A DNA stretch of 64,000 bases from Formicarius rufipectus (GCA_013399695.1 VXAU01002439.1:1-64000), one strand, 5' to 3'. Counted from the first letter of the stretch, positions 11,819 to 23,816 are shown. Numbers and translations are program-made. The notes: generated by a model not told the origin, from the letters alone.

Positions 11819-14800
11819 CTGCAATTCAGACAAACACACGGTGGCGGTTACAGCCAGTGCCGCTCCAACAGCCCTGAGCTCTCCCTTCCCTCCTCGGCAG
11901 CAATTCCTGGAAGAAATCCCGTTTCTAACCAGGTCACTTGCCTTTTGTCAACAGGCTGAGAAGAGCTGGGATTTCAGGATGCAACTCAGAAGGGGGGAAA
12001 GGGGTGTTGTGTTTGTTTGGAGGTTTTCATTTATGCCCACACGCTGTACCTTGACAGGAACCTCTCACACACCCACAGGAGATTGGATTACAAAACCTGT
12101 AACATTTACCACGCTCCAAGCACAACAAATACATTTACACACCACAAACACGACATAACCAAGTCCTCCCGAGAGAACTGCACATACCACACAAATATTA
12201 AGTCTCCAAGGACCTCTCTCCTCCTTAAAGCTTCAGCAAGGCTTGCACAGCCTCATCTCATGAGCAGCCATCCTGCACACTGTCAGTCACTGGGCTTCTA
12301 CGCTGAGCTCTGGCTGCTGCTCCCAAACTCTTACAACAATATTTCCAAATTCAAATGCCCAACACACCAATATCGCAGTTTGTATTTAGGTATCTCCATG
12401 TACAATCCCACTTCCACTGGGTCTGAGATGCCAAAACAACACATATCCAAATATGACTTCAACAGCTTTACTGAGGCACTGGATTTTTATTCATTAAGGA
12501 GATTTTAATGCAAAGCAATCAAAGACAAACTTCCTTGCCATTAAATAAAAGCTATTTGAGAAAAAAAATCCCCAAACCAGCTTTGGTGTAATTCTTATGG
12601 ATAATGTTTTCCCAGAATCTGCAGACAGAAAACTGTACTGCTTTCTGGGCTCACCATCTATGCAAACTATTTTTACTAATTGATTCAACTCTTAAAATCT
12701 CTGAGCTCCTGAGGAAGCAGAAGCTCTAAGAGATCCCAGGTTTACATTTACATTTCAAATGAAGTCTCTAGGTCAGGTCTGAGTATTAACTCACTGAGGG
12801 TAGCAGAAAAATGAATCTCAACAACCACCAAAGCAGCTGTGGAGTATCCTGGCATGTCAGGGATGGAAATGTGGAGTTTACAGTGACAGTCTCACCTGGC
12901 TGTAAAATATCGGACTCGGGGAATTCATCAAAGTTGGAAGTATCATCAATACTTTTGATTTCTATAGGGATTGCAGCTGGTCTTTCCCTGCAAATAGAAA
13001 CAAGTGCCACAGTAGTGAAATCTAGGGAAGGAGGCTGAGCTCCAGTGCTGTTTAACCTGGGTTTTCACAGTTCCACCTCCCCTTTAACGCAGAGCACAAA
13101 GGTTCCCTGGGTCCATGGAGGATGCACCCGGCCCTCCTGTTTGCTGACATCATGGGGAGGTTCATCTAACACAGGGATCTTCTTGGCAGGCTTGGGGAAA
13201 ACATCATTTTCCCATTAGCTGGAAGAGCATTCCAGGCTTATCTGGCACTCAGCTATCGCTGCCATCACAAGCCCAGCCCACCCTGCCCAGCAGGATTGCA
13301 CTTGCATTGGGAGCCATCAGATGTGCTGCTTTCCAATCCTGGGGCTCCTCAGCCTGGACATCATCCAAGCACCTTCCCAAGGCAGCTCCTGCTCCTGTCA
13401 CTGTCAGCAGCATCCCTCACCCCCATCAGGCTGGCTCTGACACGGCACTGCTTCAGCAGCTCTGCAGCCAGGGAGCCTTGGAGGAAGCTTTGAGGTGGCT
13501 TTGGAAACCACCTGCGGGATGTGTGCCATGAAAGTGTTCACACTGGGACACAGCACTGTGGGCAAGTCAGGCATTTCCAGCTGGAAACTCAGACAGCTGT
13601 CACGGGTACAGTGACAATTAAATCCAGAGCAACCTGAGCCATCTCCAGGAAGTTAAACCCTGAGCAGATCTAGGAGTGTCAGCAAGGCCTCAAAGCCTTG
13701 GCTGTCACCCACCAACTGCCTTGCAAAGTCGAAGCTAAATTGGGAATAATTACCCCTGACATCCTGGCACATGGAATTCTTGCTTCCATGGCTGTTGTTC
13801 TCTCTCTGAACTGTGTGTGTATAAACACACATTACCTGATATGTCCCCAGTCCACTCCTTCAAAGAATGGGTGACTTTTGATTTCCTCTACTCCGTTACT
13901 ACCAATTCTATTTTCCGAGTCAGTGCAGAACCTGAAAAAAGGGGAAAATATAAAGGGAATGTTACAATAAATGCAACCAGAGGTAACAGCATCCTGTTTC
14001 AAGAATTTCAGGAAGTTCCTTCAGACTGGGGGGTAAATCAAAGCAACCTGTTACATCCAGGAGAGATGGGAGCAGAATACTGCGCGTCCCAAACAAAAAA
14101 GCTAAGATGCCACCAACTTACACCTTTGCTAAACTTTGGCACCCCCATCTTAGAGGTTTGTTCTAGCCCTGTAAGACTGGTTTGGAATGGAGGCTTAAAT
14201 CCCTCTGAGGCATCTCATCCAGGAGATGGTGAGCATTCCAACACTGTGCCCAGGAATTCACTCAATCCCAGCTGCCTTTTGCATGTGCTGCAATCACAGC
14301 ACTGCTTCATGTCCTCACGCTGCCCCTGCAGTCCCTTTGGGGGTGACAAAAGGTGACACAAGGAGGAAGGTTTGCAATGTGATAGGACACCCACAGACAA
14401 AGAGCTTGGTCTTGCCAAGTGTGGAGTCCTGTGATGGCCTCTTGGAAGTGGGGAACGTTTGGCAGCTCAGACACATGGGCCTGTTGCTCTAAAAGCCACC
14501 TGGCCTTTGAGCTTAGTTTGGTCTGGATTTTTCTGTATTTATAAAAACACAGAATCTTCAGCCTTGTCTGCATCTTCCTTTCAGCTGAAATATGTTCCCT
14601 AACCTGCCCAAGGCAAAGAACCCAAAGAACAGGTGTTTGTTGTCCACCCTGCTGCTGTGACCTCATTTTAGTCATTATCTCTCACTAAAGATGTTTTACC
14701 CCAATTTAAATCTTTCCACGTGTGGAGACAAACTAATAAATTCCAGTGCTCATTGTATAAGTAAACTCATGAGCAAGACATGCTAATGAATACATTCTAA

Positions 14801-17800
14801 TTCTTATAGATTCCCCAAACACAGCCAGGGTTGAGGAGGAAGAATTCCCCAGGAAAGGACTCAGGATGTTGACAACAGGCAGGAAGTTTGAGCAGAACAC
14901 AAGGGAAATAGATCCTGAAAATGCAATTAAGCTGTTTTACACTTACTGAGGATTAGCAATAATTGACTTGAGCTGTTGGTATCACTGGAACTGGATTCAG
15001 GATAACTGTTTTATTAGTTATGTTTGTTGTGTGCCACTGGAACACTGCCTGAGCTACTAATTCTAGCTCTGTGAACTACCTCCCCCTTTCTGCCTGTAAC
15101 TCAGTTGTGGAAGCCTGTTAGCTTGGAAGAGTGGGGGGGGAAAAGAGGAAACAATAGCCAAGCCAAAGCCCACATGCCCCCCACCAAAACATCCCTGGAC
15201 AGGAGGGCATTTCTGCCTCACCTTTTCACCCAAACCCCTCACAAAAACTTCAATGCAAACTGATTAAAATGGATTAAACCCCTCTTTTTTTTTTTTTTTG
15301 AAAAGTGAACAAATCCAGAACATCCAAAGATTTCTGTTCAGTGCATTAAATAGTAAGAATTTTCCAGTCGCCTCTGGGAAGAGGAAAAATTGTGCGTTAA
15401 TCACTTTTTTCCTCCTTTTTTCCTGTCTGCTCTTGTTTCCCCTGATGCCATGGCACAAACCCAGATGATTCCAGCTTCTTTCTTCATGTTAAACACGTGG
15501 CAAAGAGGGAAAGACTGGGAGAAAGAATCCAACCCAAAAGAAACCAAGTGTCCCTCCAACAGGAAACTTTCTCCCTGCAGAGCAGGAACTGAACCCAATG
15601 GAAGATGATCCAGGCTGGGCAAGTGGGGTTTTTGTTACTCACCTTAGGATTAAATCCTTGGCTTTCTCAGAAATGGGCACCTCTGGGGGAAACACCAACG
15701 TTTCTTTCCAGTTCATTACTTTCCTGTAAGTCTCCTGCGGTGTTTCTGAGCAGAAAGGTGGGTACCCTGCACAAAGAAATAGGGAATTCATCAGCTGTTC
15801 TCCCAGGAGGGCTCACAAGCCCAAAAGTCTCCTCTTCTGAACAAGTGGGCCCTGTGATCTCTGAGCAATTTTCAAGCTGGGCTCTTGGACTTACCTATTA
15901 ACATCTCATACATAATCACTCCCAGAGACCACCAGTCACACAGCTTGTTGTACCCAGTCTGCATAAACACTTCTGGTGCAATGTAATCTGGGGTTCCAAC
16001 AGTAGAATATGCCTGGGAAAAAAAAATTAATTCTTTAAAAGAGAAATATTACAGCTTTGCACTTTGCAAAACCTTTTCCTGGCCATTCACATACATTCGG
16101 ATGGACAAGGTTGAGAGTTCACAGTAGATAAAATCCCAGGAATATTATTCTTTTATATGAGTAAACACAGAGAAACTCGAAAGTAAATGGAAATCATCCT
16201 CCTAAATGTGAGGAAATAGAATATCCCCAGTGCAACAGCAGAAGGACATTTTAGCCAGAGTTTCAAGGAGCTCTGCATTTTATTGAACACATCTGAGGCA
16301 TTTAGAGTTGAACCAGAGGAAAACTAAAAACGTGGCTCCTTTTCAAACAGTGTCAATGCAAGTTGATTTTGGCCTTTTGTTCTCCTTGATGGACTATTCT
16401 CCCCACCCCAGTCCTGCCCCAGCTGCCTCTCCTGACCTGAACACACAATCTTTCCAGGGATCTGATTCCAAGCAGGAATGAGGCTGTGGAATACACCCCC
16501 TATAAGGCAGCACGGCTGGCAATGCAACCTCCCCGTGTCTCGTGAGAAGAGAAGAGACAACCCCAAAGGGATTGTCTCTTTTTCCCATTGTTCCCCAATG
16601 GGAACATTGCAGATTACAGAGAGCCCTTTTTAAACAGTGTACAAAACAAAAAGTGCCAAAATGGGAAAACTGAGGGGTTTTTGCAGTTGCTGTTTGGGGG
16701 ATGAAACTCTGCAGTCCCGTGGCTGACAGACACTTCCCTTTGGTTCAGTTAGTGCCAGAGCTCCCTTCGTGATGTGACTGCTCTGCATTATAAACCTGGT
16801 GCCAACACACTCCCACTGCCTGCCCATCACATTCCCATTGAGAAGGACTTCCCCCCTTAATTCTCTAAAAGGGAACTCTGCAGCTACACACCATCTGGTG
16901 ACTGAGCTGCAGGAATTAGTTACTTGTGATTCTGGGAGCTCATAGAGAGCAATGGGTGAGGGCCTTTCAGTTTTTAAAACCCACTAGCACTGAGTTTTCA
17001 TTTAGTATTTTCTGTAAACGGTTTAAAAGACCCCAAAACTTTATTTAATGAACTCACCAGCTGTCGCCTGTTCTTCTTCCATGTTTCTGCTTTCCTCTTC
17101 GAGTTCATATTCTGAAATGCTAATTTACAAAACAGTTATTAGATTATAAATGCACTTGTGAGAATTAAGAGAAAAAAAGACTGGTAAGATTTTATGCTTA
17201 AAGAATAACTATTTCATGTCTTTAGAATCCTTTAGAAACAAATATTCCATTATAACTAAAAAGGGGGAAATTAGAGTAACTGCTCTCCAATTTACAGAGG
17301 AAATTCAATCAGCAATTCTAAACTAGAAGTTGCTAAAAGTTTTAGAGATTTATCTGAGATCAGCTTCAGAAAAGCTTCATGACATTGTCTGATTTCAGTT
17401 CTTTGGCACATGAAACTCATGTCCCTCCTGAAAGAGCATTCCAGTGACTTCACTAACATTGAGGAAAACACATTAAAACACAGGTATATTACATTAGCTC
17501 TTCATATCTGTGCATCAATGTGCAGAAACACTGCAGAACTCATCATTTCTTTCCTGTGAAATGCTGCCATGGCCCAGGGAACAAGCATTTCCAGTTTTCC
17601 AATTAAATGCCTGCCCAGTCTTGCCCATCCCAGCAGGAAACACGTGCCCAAGGCACAGCTGCAGCTCCAGACCACCCAAATGTTGAGTCAGGGCAGCTCA
17701 GACTCACAGAAGTCACTTGGGGGGTTGTGTGTGAGGTTTCTGTAGAACTCTGTCCTGTGAGCTTTCTTTAGACCTGTGCAGAGCCCAAAGTCAGACAGCT

Positions 17801-20800
17801 TTACATGACCCTAAAATAAAACAGAGAACATGAAAACATTATTTAGAAAGGTAGTGCTTAAAAAACAAAACAAGCCCACAAAACCCAAGTTTTTATAACT
17901 GCACACGCTTTCTCAGGCCATGATGGACTGGCACAGGAGCAGCAGGCTAATAAAGACCTTGGTGCCCTGGCAGAGTGTGTTTGCTCTCAAACAGGTTATT
18001 TTTTCCCCCTGGAATGGTCATATCTACAACTTTGCAATAGCTAAGGAAAGCTGCTTTGCCTGCTTCTGTTTTGAACTGGATACCACTTCGACTGAGAAAG
18101 CCTCCAGGACAAAATTCCTTTGTCTTGCTTTGGCTTTAATCAGCTTTCCAGTGCTGGACAGAACCAATCAAACCTGACAGACTTGTGTAGGGTGTGAGAA
18201 TGGCTGGGCTTGATGGTCCCACACATCTTTTCCAGCCTTAACAGCTCCATAATCCTGTGGGGTTTTCTGGGCTCATTTCATGGCCCAGTGTGGTCAGTCA
18301 GAGTGTTGTGAGGGGCCATAAATCAGAGAGCTGGAGGAGTTGAGCTTATTATGCTCCAGCCACTTCCAGGTGTAGGAAAGCAAGTGTGTCACTTGGTAAT
18401 GGATGTGACACCCTAAGTGGTTGTGCTCCCTTAAAAGGCTTCTCAACAAACCCCAAGTGGGATTTTGCTTTATTTAAGCAGCCAAGGAAAATACAGTGAC
18501 TGTTTTCTGCCTTCACTCCAGGCAGCTGAAATCACTGGGGTGGCACTCCTGGCTCCCCCCTGAGCAGCACCACAAGCTCCAGGCTGGGATCTTGGCACTT
18601 CAGTGGGCACAGGACATGCCTTGGCATCCAGCAGAAGGTTGTCTGGTTTAATATCCCTGTGGATAAATCCCAGCTGGTGAATGGCATCTATGGCCAACAC
18701 TGTCTCAGAGATGTAGAACTGTGTCTCCTCCTCTGACAAGGTGTCTTTCTTCATCAGCAAGGTCATCATGTCACCTAATCAGAGGGAGGAAAGCACAGCT
18801 TAGGAATCAGAACATTTGAGTCACAAGACTCTAAGAAACCCCAGTGCAATCCAAATTTAACCTTCTAACTGGCCTTACACCTACTAATTCTAAAATTGTT
18901 ACTGCAAGGACCTACAAACCCAACTTACTTTTTTAGTAAAATGAACGTAAAACTGCTGAAGATCCTAAATAGGAATTCTAATTGGATTGCCCAGGAAAAC
19001 ACAGTTAATTTTAACACACATTACATTTACTGAACAAGCTGTTGGAACAATGGCTTTTTTTCATTTCTCTTTCCTGTTAACTTCAGCAGTAGGAAGTAGA
19101 ATAGCTATTTAATTCAAGCCTACTTAACACCCCCTTTAGAACCTTTGCCCTTCCCCTAAAAACCAGGGATGGTCACATGCCTGGAACTTCATTTAAGCAC
19201 AGGTTAAGGAAGTGCCTGTATCACACAACTCACCTCCAGGTAAGAACTCCATGATCAGGTAAAGATTCCTTTTATCCTGAAAGCTGTAAAACATTTTCAC
19301 TACCCAGGCTCCATCTGCTTCCACCAAAATATCTCTTTCTGCTCGGATATGGGCCACCTAAAATGTGGTTTAAATTACTATTATTAAAGGACAATTGAAA
19401 TATTTCAACAAAGAACATCGTATTATATCCCTAGTTGAATGAAATATTTTGGTGATATTTAGCAAAAAACACATTGTCATGTGTTTTTCCAACTTATTTT
19501 TCATGGTTTTCTATGAGATCCTACGAAGTCCTCAAAATGAGCCACCAGAAACCCACAGGGGTCACTTCAGTGTTGAAAACAACAGTTCACACAGGGCTGC
19601 AAAAGAAATCTCCAGAAACAAGAACTTGTTTAGCTGGTTTTGTTTGTGAGAAAGAACAAAGGTGGTGGCAAAGATGGAAGCATTCTCTGCTGTGATATAC
19701 AGGGCAGGTGACAGGTGAGGGTTGGACTTGAGTCAAAAAAAGTCCTCTTTTATCTGCCTTTTCCCTTGAGACATCCACCCTTGATTTGTGGGGCCAAAGT
19801 ACTTGCTGTGCCCTCACAGGGATGTGCAGTGAGCTGTGGGCTAAAAGAGTCAAAGCAAAAACCAAACCAAACAAAAAATCAAAGCAAAAAACCCATAATA
19901 AGACCCAGCCGAAAAGCAAAACAAAGGCAAAGAAACATCTGTTGGCATCTCACCATTGAAGGCGTTTTTACTTTGGCACAGGATTATTTCTCAAGAAACC
20001 ATTTTCCTTGAAATGCAGTTTTACAGATTCACTACTGTAAGGTCCGTGTTGATAAAGGGAGAGAAATAAAGTCTATTCCAAACTGATTGTAAATCAGTTA
20101 TATCTTTAAAATATCTTTAAATGTTGTTCCATGACTTTATTTCTTAATTTCTGCTTCTTTTGTGCCATGGTGGCAACTCCACAGACCCTTTAGGCTGCCA
20201 GACCATTATGGGGTTTGAAAGATGGCAGGTATTTTCCAGATAGGGCAAGTTTGAGATTTAGGGGATTTATATACCACAAACCTGCTCTTTCTCCAGCATA
20301 TCTGCTTTTCTTAGGATCTTCATTGCATAAATATGACCTGTATCCTTCTTCTGAACAAGGCGTACCTGTGTTGGGAGAGACAACCCGGTCACTCTTGTCT
20401 GCGTCAGGAGCCACATCCTGGCATGGAATCTCCTGGAAGGCTCCAAACTGCCAGGCATGGACAAATTCTCGTGTTAAATACTTCAACCACACTGGGACAA
20501 AGGGCTGTTTCTACACAACACACACACTGGTGATGAGCAGACAGTTGTGGTTTTAGGAAAAGTGAGCAGGCATGATAAATTGATGAAGGTAATTAATTAC
20601 TAGACTTATCCCACTACACAAACAGCTGCCCTTCTGCAATAAACCACCCCTCATTATGCTGTAATCCAAACGTTTCATTTCAGTGCCACAAACCTCCCCA
20701 AATGCTCCTCTTCCTATGACTTTCAAAGACTCAAAGTCATCCAGGCCCAGTCTCGTCCTCTTGAGCCGCAGAAACTCCGTCTCCTTGCGCGCGTGTTGGG

Positions 20801-22707
20801 ACCTGCGTAGCTTTTTCTGGGGGGACACAGGAATTGGGGAGTCACCCGACAGTGGGAAGACAAGATGTGCAACCTCCCCCTCCTGGACTTCTCTGGAATC
20901 CCAAAGAGGAAAGGGAGAAGTCCTCCCGGTGCTCGGGCACTGCCTCGCTCAGTGCGTGGATACAGCACCACTTGGAGCCACACGATGGCATCGCACACCC
21001 ACATTCCTCGTTTCCCTCACAAACGACCGGGACGCTCTTCCTATTTATTTCCCTGCCCATCCTGAGGGCAGACACGGTGTAATGGGCCTGGTAAAAGGCA
21101 GCTTAGTGACCCAAAGCTCTGCGAAACGACCACCAGAGAGCCCCTCCTCATCCACATCCAAACGGAGCAAAGCTGGGCTGGTTTGTTTAAATCAAATAAA
21201 AACGGTTCAGCATTTTGCTTTCTAAGCACATCCCACCTTTTCCTTGCCAAATATAACAGCAAATGATTTTAATCTTTGAAAGACAGGCTATAAACTTGCT
21301 GTGGTCTTGTCTCAAAAGAGTTCTGGGTGGCATGAAGAGCCTTGGGTATTGAAAGTGTGATTCAAGCATGTTTCCAGCTTCCCTAATAAACAAGTTATTT
21401 CGAGGGGCAGCAAAGCCAAACTTCCTGTCATGCGGGCTGATGTTTCTGTAAGCTCCTCAAGTCCTATTTTTGAGGCAGTGGGACAAAAGCAAAGCAGTTT
21501 TTAAGGTTACTGAAGTGGTGTTTACCTCCTCATCTGCAAGGCCTTCCTCTTCCATAGCCACTTCCAGCTTCTTCTGCCTGCCAAGAGGAAAAACAGGAGT
21601 ATTAAATAAACCCCAAATATACACTACAGCAAGACAACACCTTTGCTTCACATATTCCAAGTACTAAAGGATTTGCCTCAAAAGGAAATGTGAAGGCTCA
21701 CAGCCCACTCCCCCCAGTTACTCATTTGTGCCCAAAGCTGAGGAGAACACAGAAGCAAAGTCAAGCACATCTGTATTTGCAGAATTAGGCATTAAACATA
21801 TAATAATCACTCTAATCACTTATATTTCTTCAGATACCTTGAATTAAGGCTGTTTTGGTGAATTAGGATTACAAAGCAGAATAAAATTGGCTTTTTCACT
21901 GTTTCTACCTCAGCTCTACCACCAACCCCCAGTCAGCTCCAGCTTTCACTCCCACCAGTCCGAGGCTCTTCCAACTGGTGCCATGCCAGGGTGGGAAGCT
22001 CTGAGTGGGGAGCAAATACCCCCCCCCAGCTGGCAGGGGGTCAGCACATGGCAATGTGGCCACTGGAGCCCTCTTTCCCCACCCTCAGGATGCTTCTTTA
22101 CAGCTGCAGGGTGCAGTTTTGCAAAGGCTGGTTGCCAACCAGCAGCAGGCAAGGCTGGGAGCCAGGCTGGTGGGGCCTTTCTGCACTCTGGGAAGTGCAG
22201 CAGGATCCACTAAATTAAAGGCCTTTGGTACACAGTCTATTCTCCCAACTGGAATCAACTCCATTACATGGAATAATGAGTAAATATGATGAAGAGAGAA
22301 ACCCTGCTGCTTGCCTGGAAACCCCTCAATTAAAAACAGATCACCAGGGGAAGGATAATTTCACACACTAATGACAATCTGAAGCACAACATTTCATGAT
22401 AATCCAACACTTGGTGCTTTGACACTTCAGTCAAGTGGCACTTGAGAGACAGAACTGGGCACTCTGAGCAGCTCATCCAAACTTCCCAGAGCTGTTCCAG
22501 CTGTGGGGATGGAAGGACAAACTCCACCAGGCAGGGAAAGCTGCAGATGGGTGGGTAGGAGCAGAGGCAGCACCTGGTCTCCCTCTCCTCGTGCTGGATG
22601 ATGAGGTTGCTGTAGAAGTTCTCCAGAGTGAGTTTGGCCACGGTCACTCTCTCCCGGGTGTGGTTACTCATGGGGAAGGATGTTGTGGTCCCTGCAGTCA
22701 TCGCCAT
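11691..22707 (-). CDS. STK38L: STK38L (NDR2) serine/threonine kinase, complete spliced CDS, 464 codons
   Basis: Spliced CDS in 13 exons, in transcription order: 22707-22574, 21577-21526, 20816-20694, 20365-20282, 19357-19234, 18774-18620, 17810-17708, 17119-17058, 16012-15895, 15766-15643, 13931-13836, 12987-12896, 11818-11691. They sum to 1395 nt and stay in frame throughout. NDR2 is an AGC-family kinase of the Hippo/MST-MOB1 network, acting in cytoplasm and nucleus in growth control, centrosome duplication, ciliogenesis and neurite growth. Seen in the translation: N-terminal MOB-binding region with Thr75, glycine loop GRGAFGEV, catalytic Lys119, HRDIKPDN (Asp213), DFG (Asp231), a basic autoinhibitory insert before the T-loop, T-loop Ser282, APE, and hydrophobic-motif Thr442 in NYTY. 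The start AMTAGTTT and the end YMKAGKL separate it from the paralogue STK38. The start codon sits in ACCATGG. One residue, Gly389, replaces the Glu I expect there. One intron uses a GC donor. Confidence 0.97.
12896..12987 (-). CDS. STK38L: STK38L exon 13: residues 392-423
   Basis: 92 bp, acceptor ATTTGCAG and donor GTGAGA. It encodes the AGC-kinase C-terminal extension ERPAAIPIEIKSIDDTSNFD followed by EFPESDILQP. Confidence 0.95.
13836..13931 (-). CDS. STK38L: STK38L exon 12: residues 360-392
   Basis: 96 bp, acceptor TTTTTTCAG and donor GTAATG. It encodes the end of the kinase domain, including EEIKSHPFFEGVDWGHI. The Gly (codon GGA, residue 389) stands where I expect Glu in vertebrate NDR1 and NDR2 (DWEHIR), a one-base change. 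Confidence 0.95.
15285..15299. repeat. T tract (15)
   Basis: Homopolymer run in the intron between exons 11 and 12. Confidence 0.95.
15643..15766 (-). CDS. STK38L: STK38L exon 11: residues 319-360
   Basis: 124 bp, acceptor TGTGCAG and donor GTGAGT. It encodes the lower kinase lobe, with YPPFCSETPQETYRK and PPEVPISEKAKDLIL. Confidence 0.95.
15895..16012 (-). CDS. STK38L: STK38L exon 10: residues 280-319 (T-loop)
   Basis: 118 bp, acceptor TTCCCAG and donor GTAAGT. It encodes the activation loop with autophosphorylation site Ser282 in AYSTVGTPDYIAPE, then the helix F region CDWWSLGVIMYEML. Confidence 0.96.
17058..17119 (-). CDS. STK38L: STK38L exon 9: residues 259-279 (autoinhibitory basic segment)
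   Basis: 62 bp, acceptor AAATTAG and donor GTGAGT. It encodes NSKRKAETWKKNRRQL, the positively charged autoinhibitory sequence characteristic of NDR kinases. An in-exon CAG eight bases further in is not the acceptor, because the frame requires the CATTTCAG bases. Confidence 0.94.
17708..17810 (-). CDS. STK38L: STK38L exon 8: residues 225-259
   Basis: 103 bp, acceptor TATTTTAG and donor GTGAGT. It encodes the metal-binding DFG motif (Asp231) in KLSDFGLCTGLKKAHRTEF and the first half of the long NDR-type insert before the T-loop. Confidence 0.95.
18200..18260 (+). mobile_element. Short decayed CR1 3' end
   Basis: Weak match to the CR1 tail: CTGGGCTTGATGGTCCC, TCTTTTCCAGCCTTAA, then CCATAATCCTGTGG. 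It lies between STK38L exons 7 and 8. Confidence 0.5.
18620..18774 (-). CDS. STK38L: STK38L exon 7: residues 173-224, non-canonical GC donor
   Basis: 155 bp, acceptor GATTAG. It encodes the catalytic loop HRDIKPDN with Asp213. The exon must end after AAG (Lys224) to join GGT CAT of the next exon in frame, so the intron begins GCATGT rather than GT. Reading through instead gives unrelated sequence. The other donor positions still match consensus (AAG before, G at +5, T at +6). Confidence 0.94.
19234..19357 (-). CDS. STK38L: STK38L exon 6: residues 132-173
   Basis: 124 bp, acceptor TTTTAG and donor GTGAGT. It encodes helix C and the hinge: AERDILVEADGAWVV, then LYLIMEFLPG. The wording DGAWVV and QDKRNLY matches NDR2 rather than NDR1. 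Confidence 0.95.
19850..19935. repeat. A-rich low-complexity tract
   Basis: CAAAA and CCAAA units in the intron between exons 5 and 6. Confidence 0.8.
20282..20365 (-). CDS. STK38L: STK38L exon 5: residues 104-131
   Basis: 84 bp, phase 0, acceptor AACACAG and donor GTTTGT. It encodes kinase subdomain II with the ATP-anchoring lysine in YAMKILRK (Lys119). Confidence 0.95.
20694..20816 (-). CDS. STK38L: STK38L exon 4: residues 63-103
   Basis: 123 bp, phase 0 at both ends, acceptor CCCCCAG and donor GTTTGT. It carries Thr75 (in ARKET, a phosphosite needed for MOB binding in mammals), the start of the kinase domain and the glycine-rich loop GRGAFGE. Confidence 0.95.
21526..21577 (-). CDS. STK38L: STK38L exon 3: residues 45-62
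   Basis: 52 bp between acceptor TTGGCAG and donor GTAAAC. It completes Arg45 and encodes the acidic helix KKLEVAMEEEGLADEE of the N-terminal regulatory domain that contacts MOB1 in this family. Confidence 0.95.
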
Positions 22708-22751
22708 GGTAACATGCACTGGAACACAGCACGGCAAACCATTACTCACTT
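22574..22751 (-). CDS. STK38L: STK38L exon 2: 5'UTR tail plus residues 1-45
   Basis: Coding part is 22707-22574; 22751-22708 is 5'UTR if the strong acceptor (run of eight T, then GCAG) at 22752 is used. A second possible acceptor, TTCCAG, ends at 22719. The exon encodes the initiator Met and the basic, MOB-binding N-terminal segment with TLENFYSNL and QHEERET. It ends in the middle of the Arg45 codon with donor GTGCTG. Confidence 0.95.
22698..22742 (-). CDS. Upstream ORF overlapping the STK38L start (14 codons)
   Basis: If exon 2 begins at 22751, its leader contains ATG at 22742-22740 in a good context (G at -3, G at +4). It is read as a 14-codon ORF and stops at TGA 22700-22698, inside the third codon of the main ORF in another frame. 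A second in-frame ATG in weak context lies at 22715. Such an overlapping uORF would be expected to lower initiation at the main start. Translation is inferred, not shown. Confidence 0.35.
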   Translation of the reverse strand: MVCRAVFQCMLPWR

Positions 22752-23507
22752 CTGCAAAAAAAACATAAACAGTCCCCATTCCCACTCTCCATCCCCAAAT
22801 TCTCCAGAATTCCAAGGAAGGCACCAGCTCTTTCAATACAAGCAAATCCATTAAGAAGGTTTATTATCAAACGATCCCAAGAGGATGTACGACCCACTCT
22901 CCAAAATAATAACATGTTGGCAAAACAAAGGCTGAAAGAGAGCAAAGAGTGATGCGGGGGCAGCTCACCCAGCTGGGCTTGGCCACAAAGAAGGAAAAAG
23001 GGTACCTCTGGCACACTTGAGCCCACCCTGGGGCAGGGAAGAGGGGAAGGTGAGAGGAAGAGCTGCTCCCACAGCTGGACATGTCCCAGCCCTCCGACAA
23101 TTTCAGGAGCTACAGAAAGACCAGGATGAAATGAAAAAGTAAATGGATAAAATCCCTAATCCCAATCCAGAGGAGAAGCTATTTCAAGGATAGAAAACAA
23201 CTCTCAAATACCTTTGGATTTTAAAACTTTAATACTTTGGATTTTAAAGCTTCCATCCTGAACCCAAAGAACTTGCATGTACTGGAACAACACTTTTAAT
23301 GCTGGAGAGAGACATCTCAGGGCAGTTGGTCCAGAGAAACCAAGAGAGATAAAGGTGGGGGAAAAGCACCATTTATCCCAGGAATCATGCCCTGCCTGGA
23401 AGTGGGTTGAGGCCCTTTAGGAGAGCCACGAATAGCAGTGTCTCAGCTCCACTCCTCTTTGTTCCAACTGTTTTCTGGTTAGTTTTGGGAAATCACACAG
23501 AAGTGCA

Positions 23508-23816
23508 TATCATAGAATCACAGCCAGAAAGGATCTTAAATCCCGTCTCATCCCACCCCCGTCACGGGCAGGGACACCTTCCACCAGCCCAGGGTGCTCA
23601 GAGCCCCATCCAACCCGGCCCTGGACACTTCCAGGGATGGGGCAGCCACAGCTTCTCTGCCCAACCTGTGCCAGGGCCAATCCACCCTCACAAGGAAGAA
23701 TTTCTTCCCAATATCCAATCTAACCCTGCTCTCTGTCAGTCTGAAGCCATTCCCCCCTGTCCTGTCTCTCCAGGCCCTTGGAAATAGTCTCTCTCCATCT
23801 TCCCTGTGGGCTCCCT
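23508..23816 (-). mobile_element. CR1 LINE 3' fragment in intron 1
   Basis: Starts CATAGAATCACAGCCAGAAA and shares the block GGGCAGGGACACCTTCCACC to GGAAATAGTCTCTCTCCATC with the copy at 5.5 kb, so both belong to one subfamily. Same orientation as STK38L. Confidence 0.9.

Noticed and set aside
11691..22707. Gene is the paralogue STK38 (NDR1)
   Set aside because: The N-terminus (AMTAGTTT), EGLADEE, DGAWVV and the C-terminus (FLNYTY, YMKAGKL) match NDR2, and the length is 464 rather than 465.
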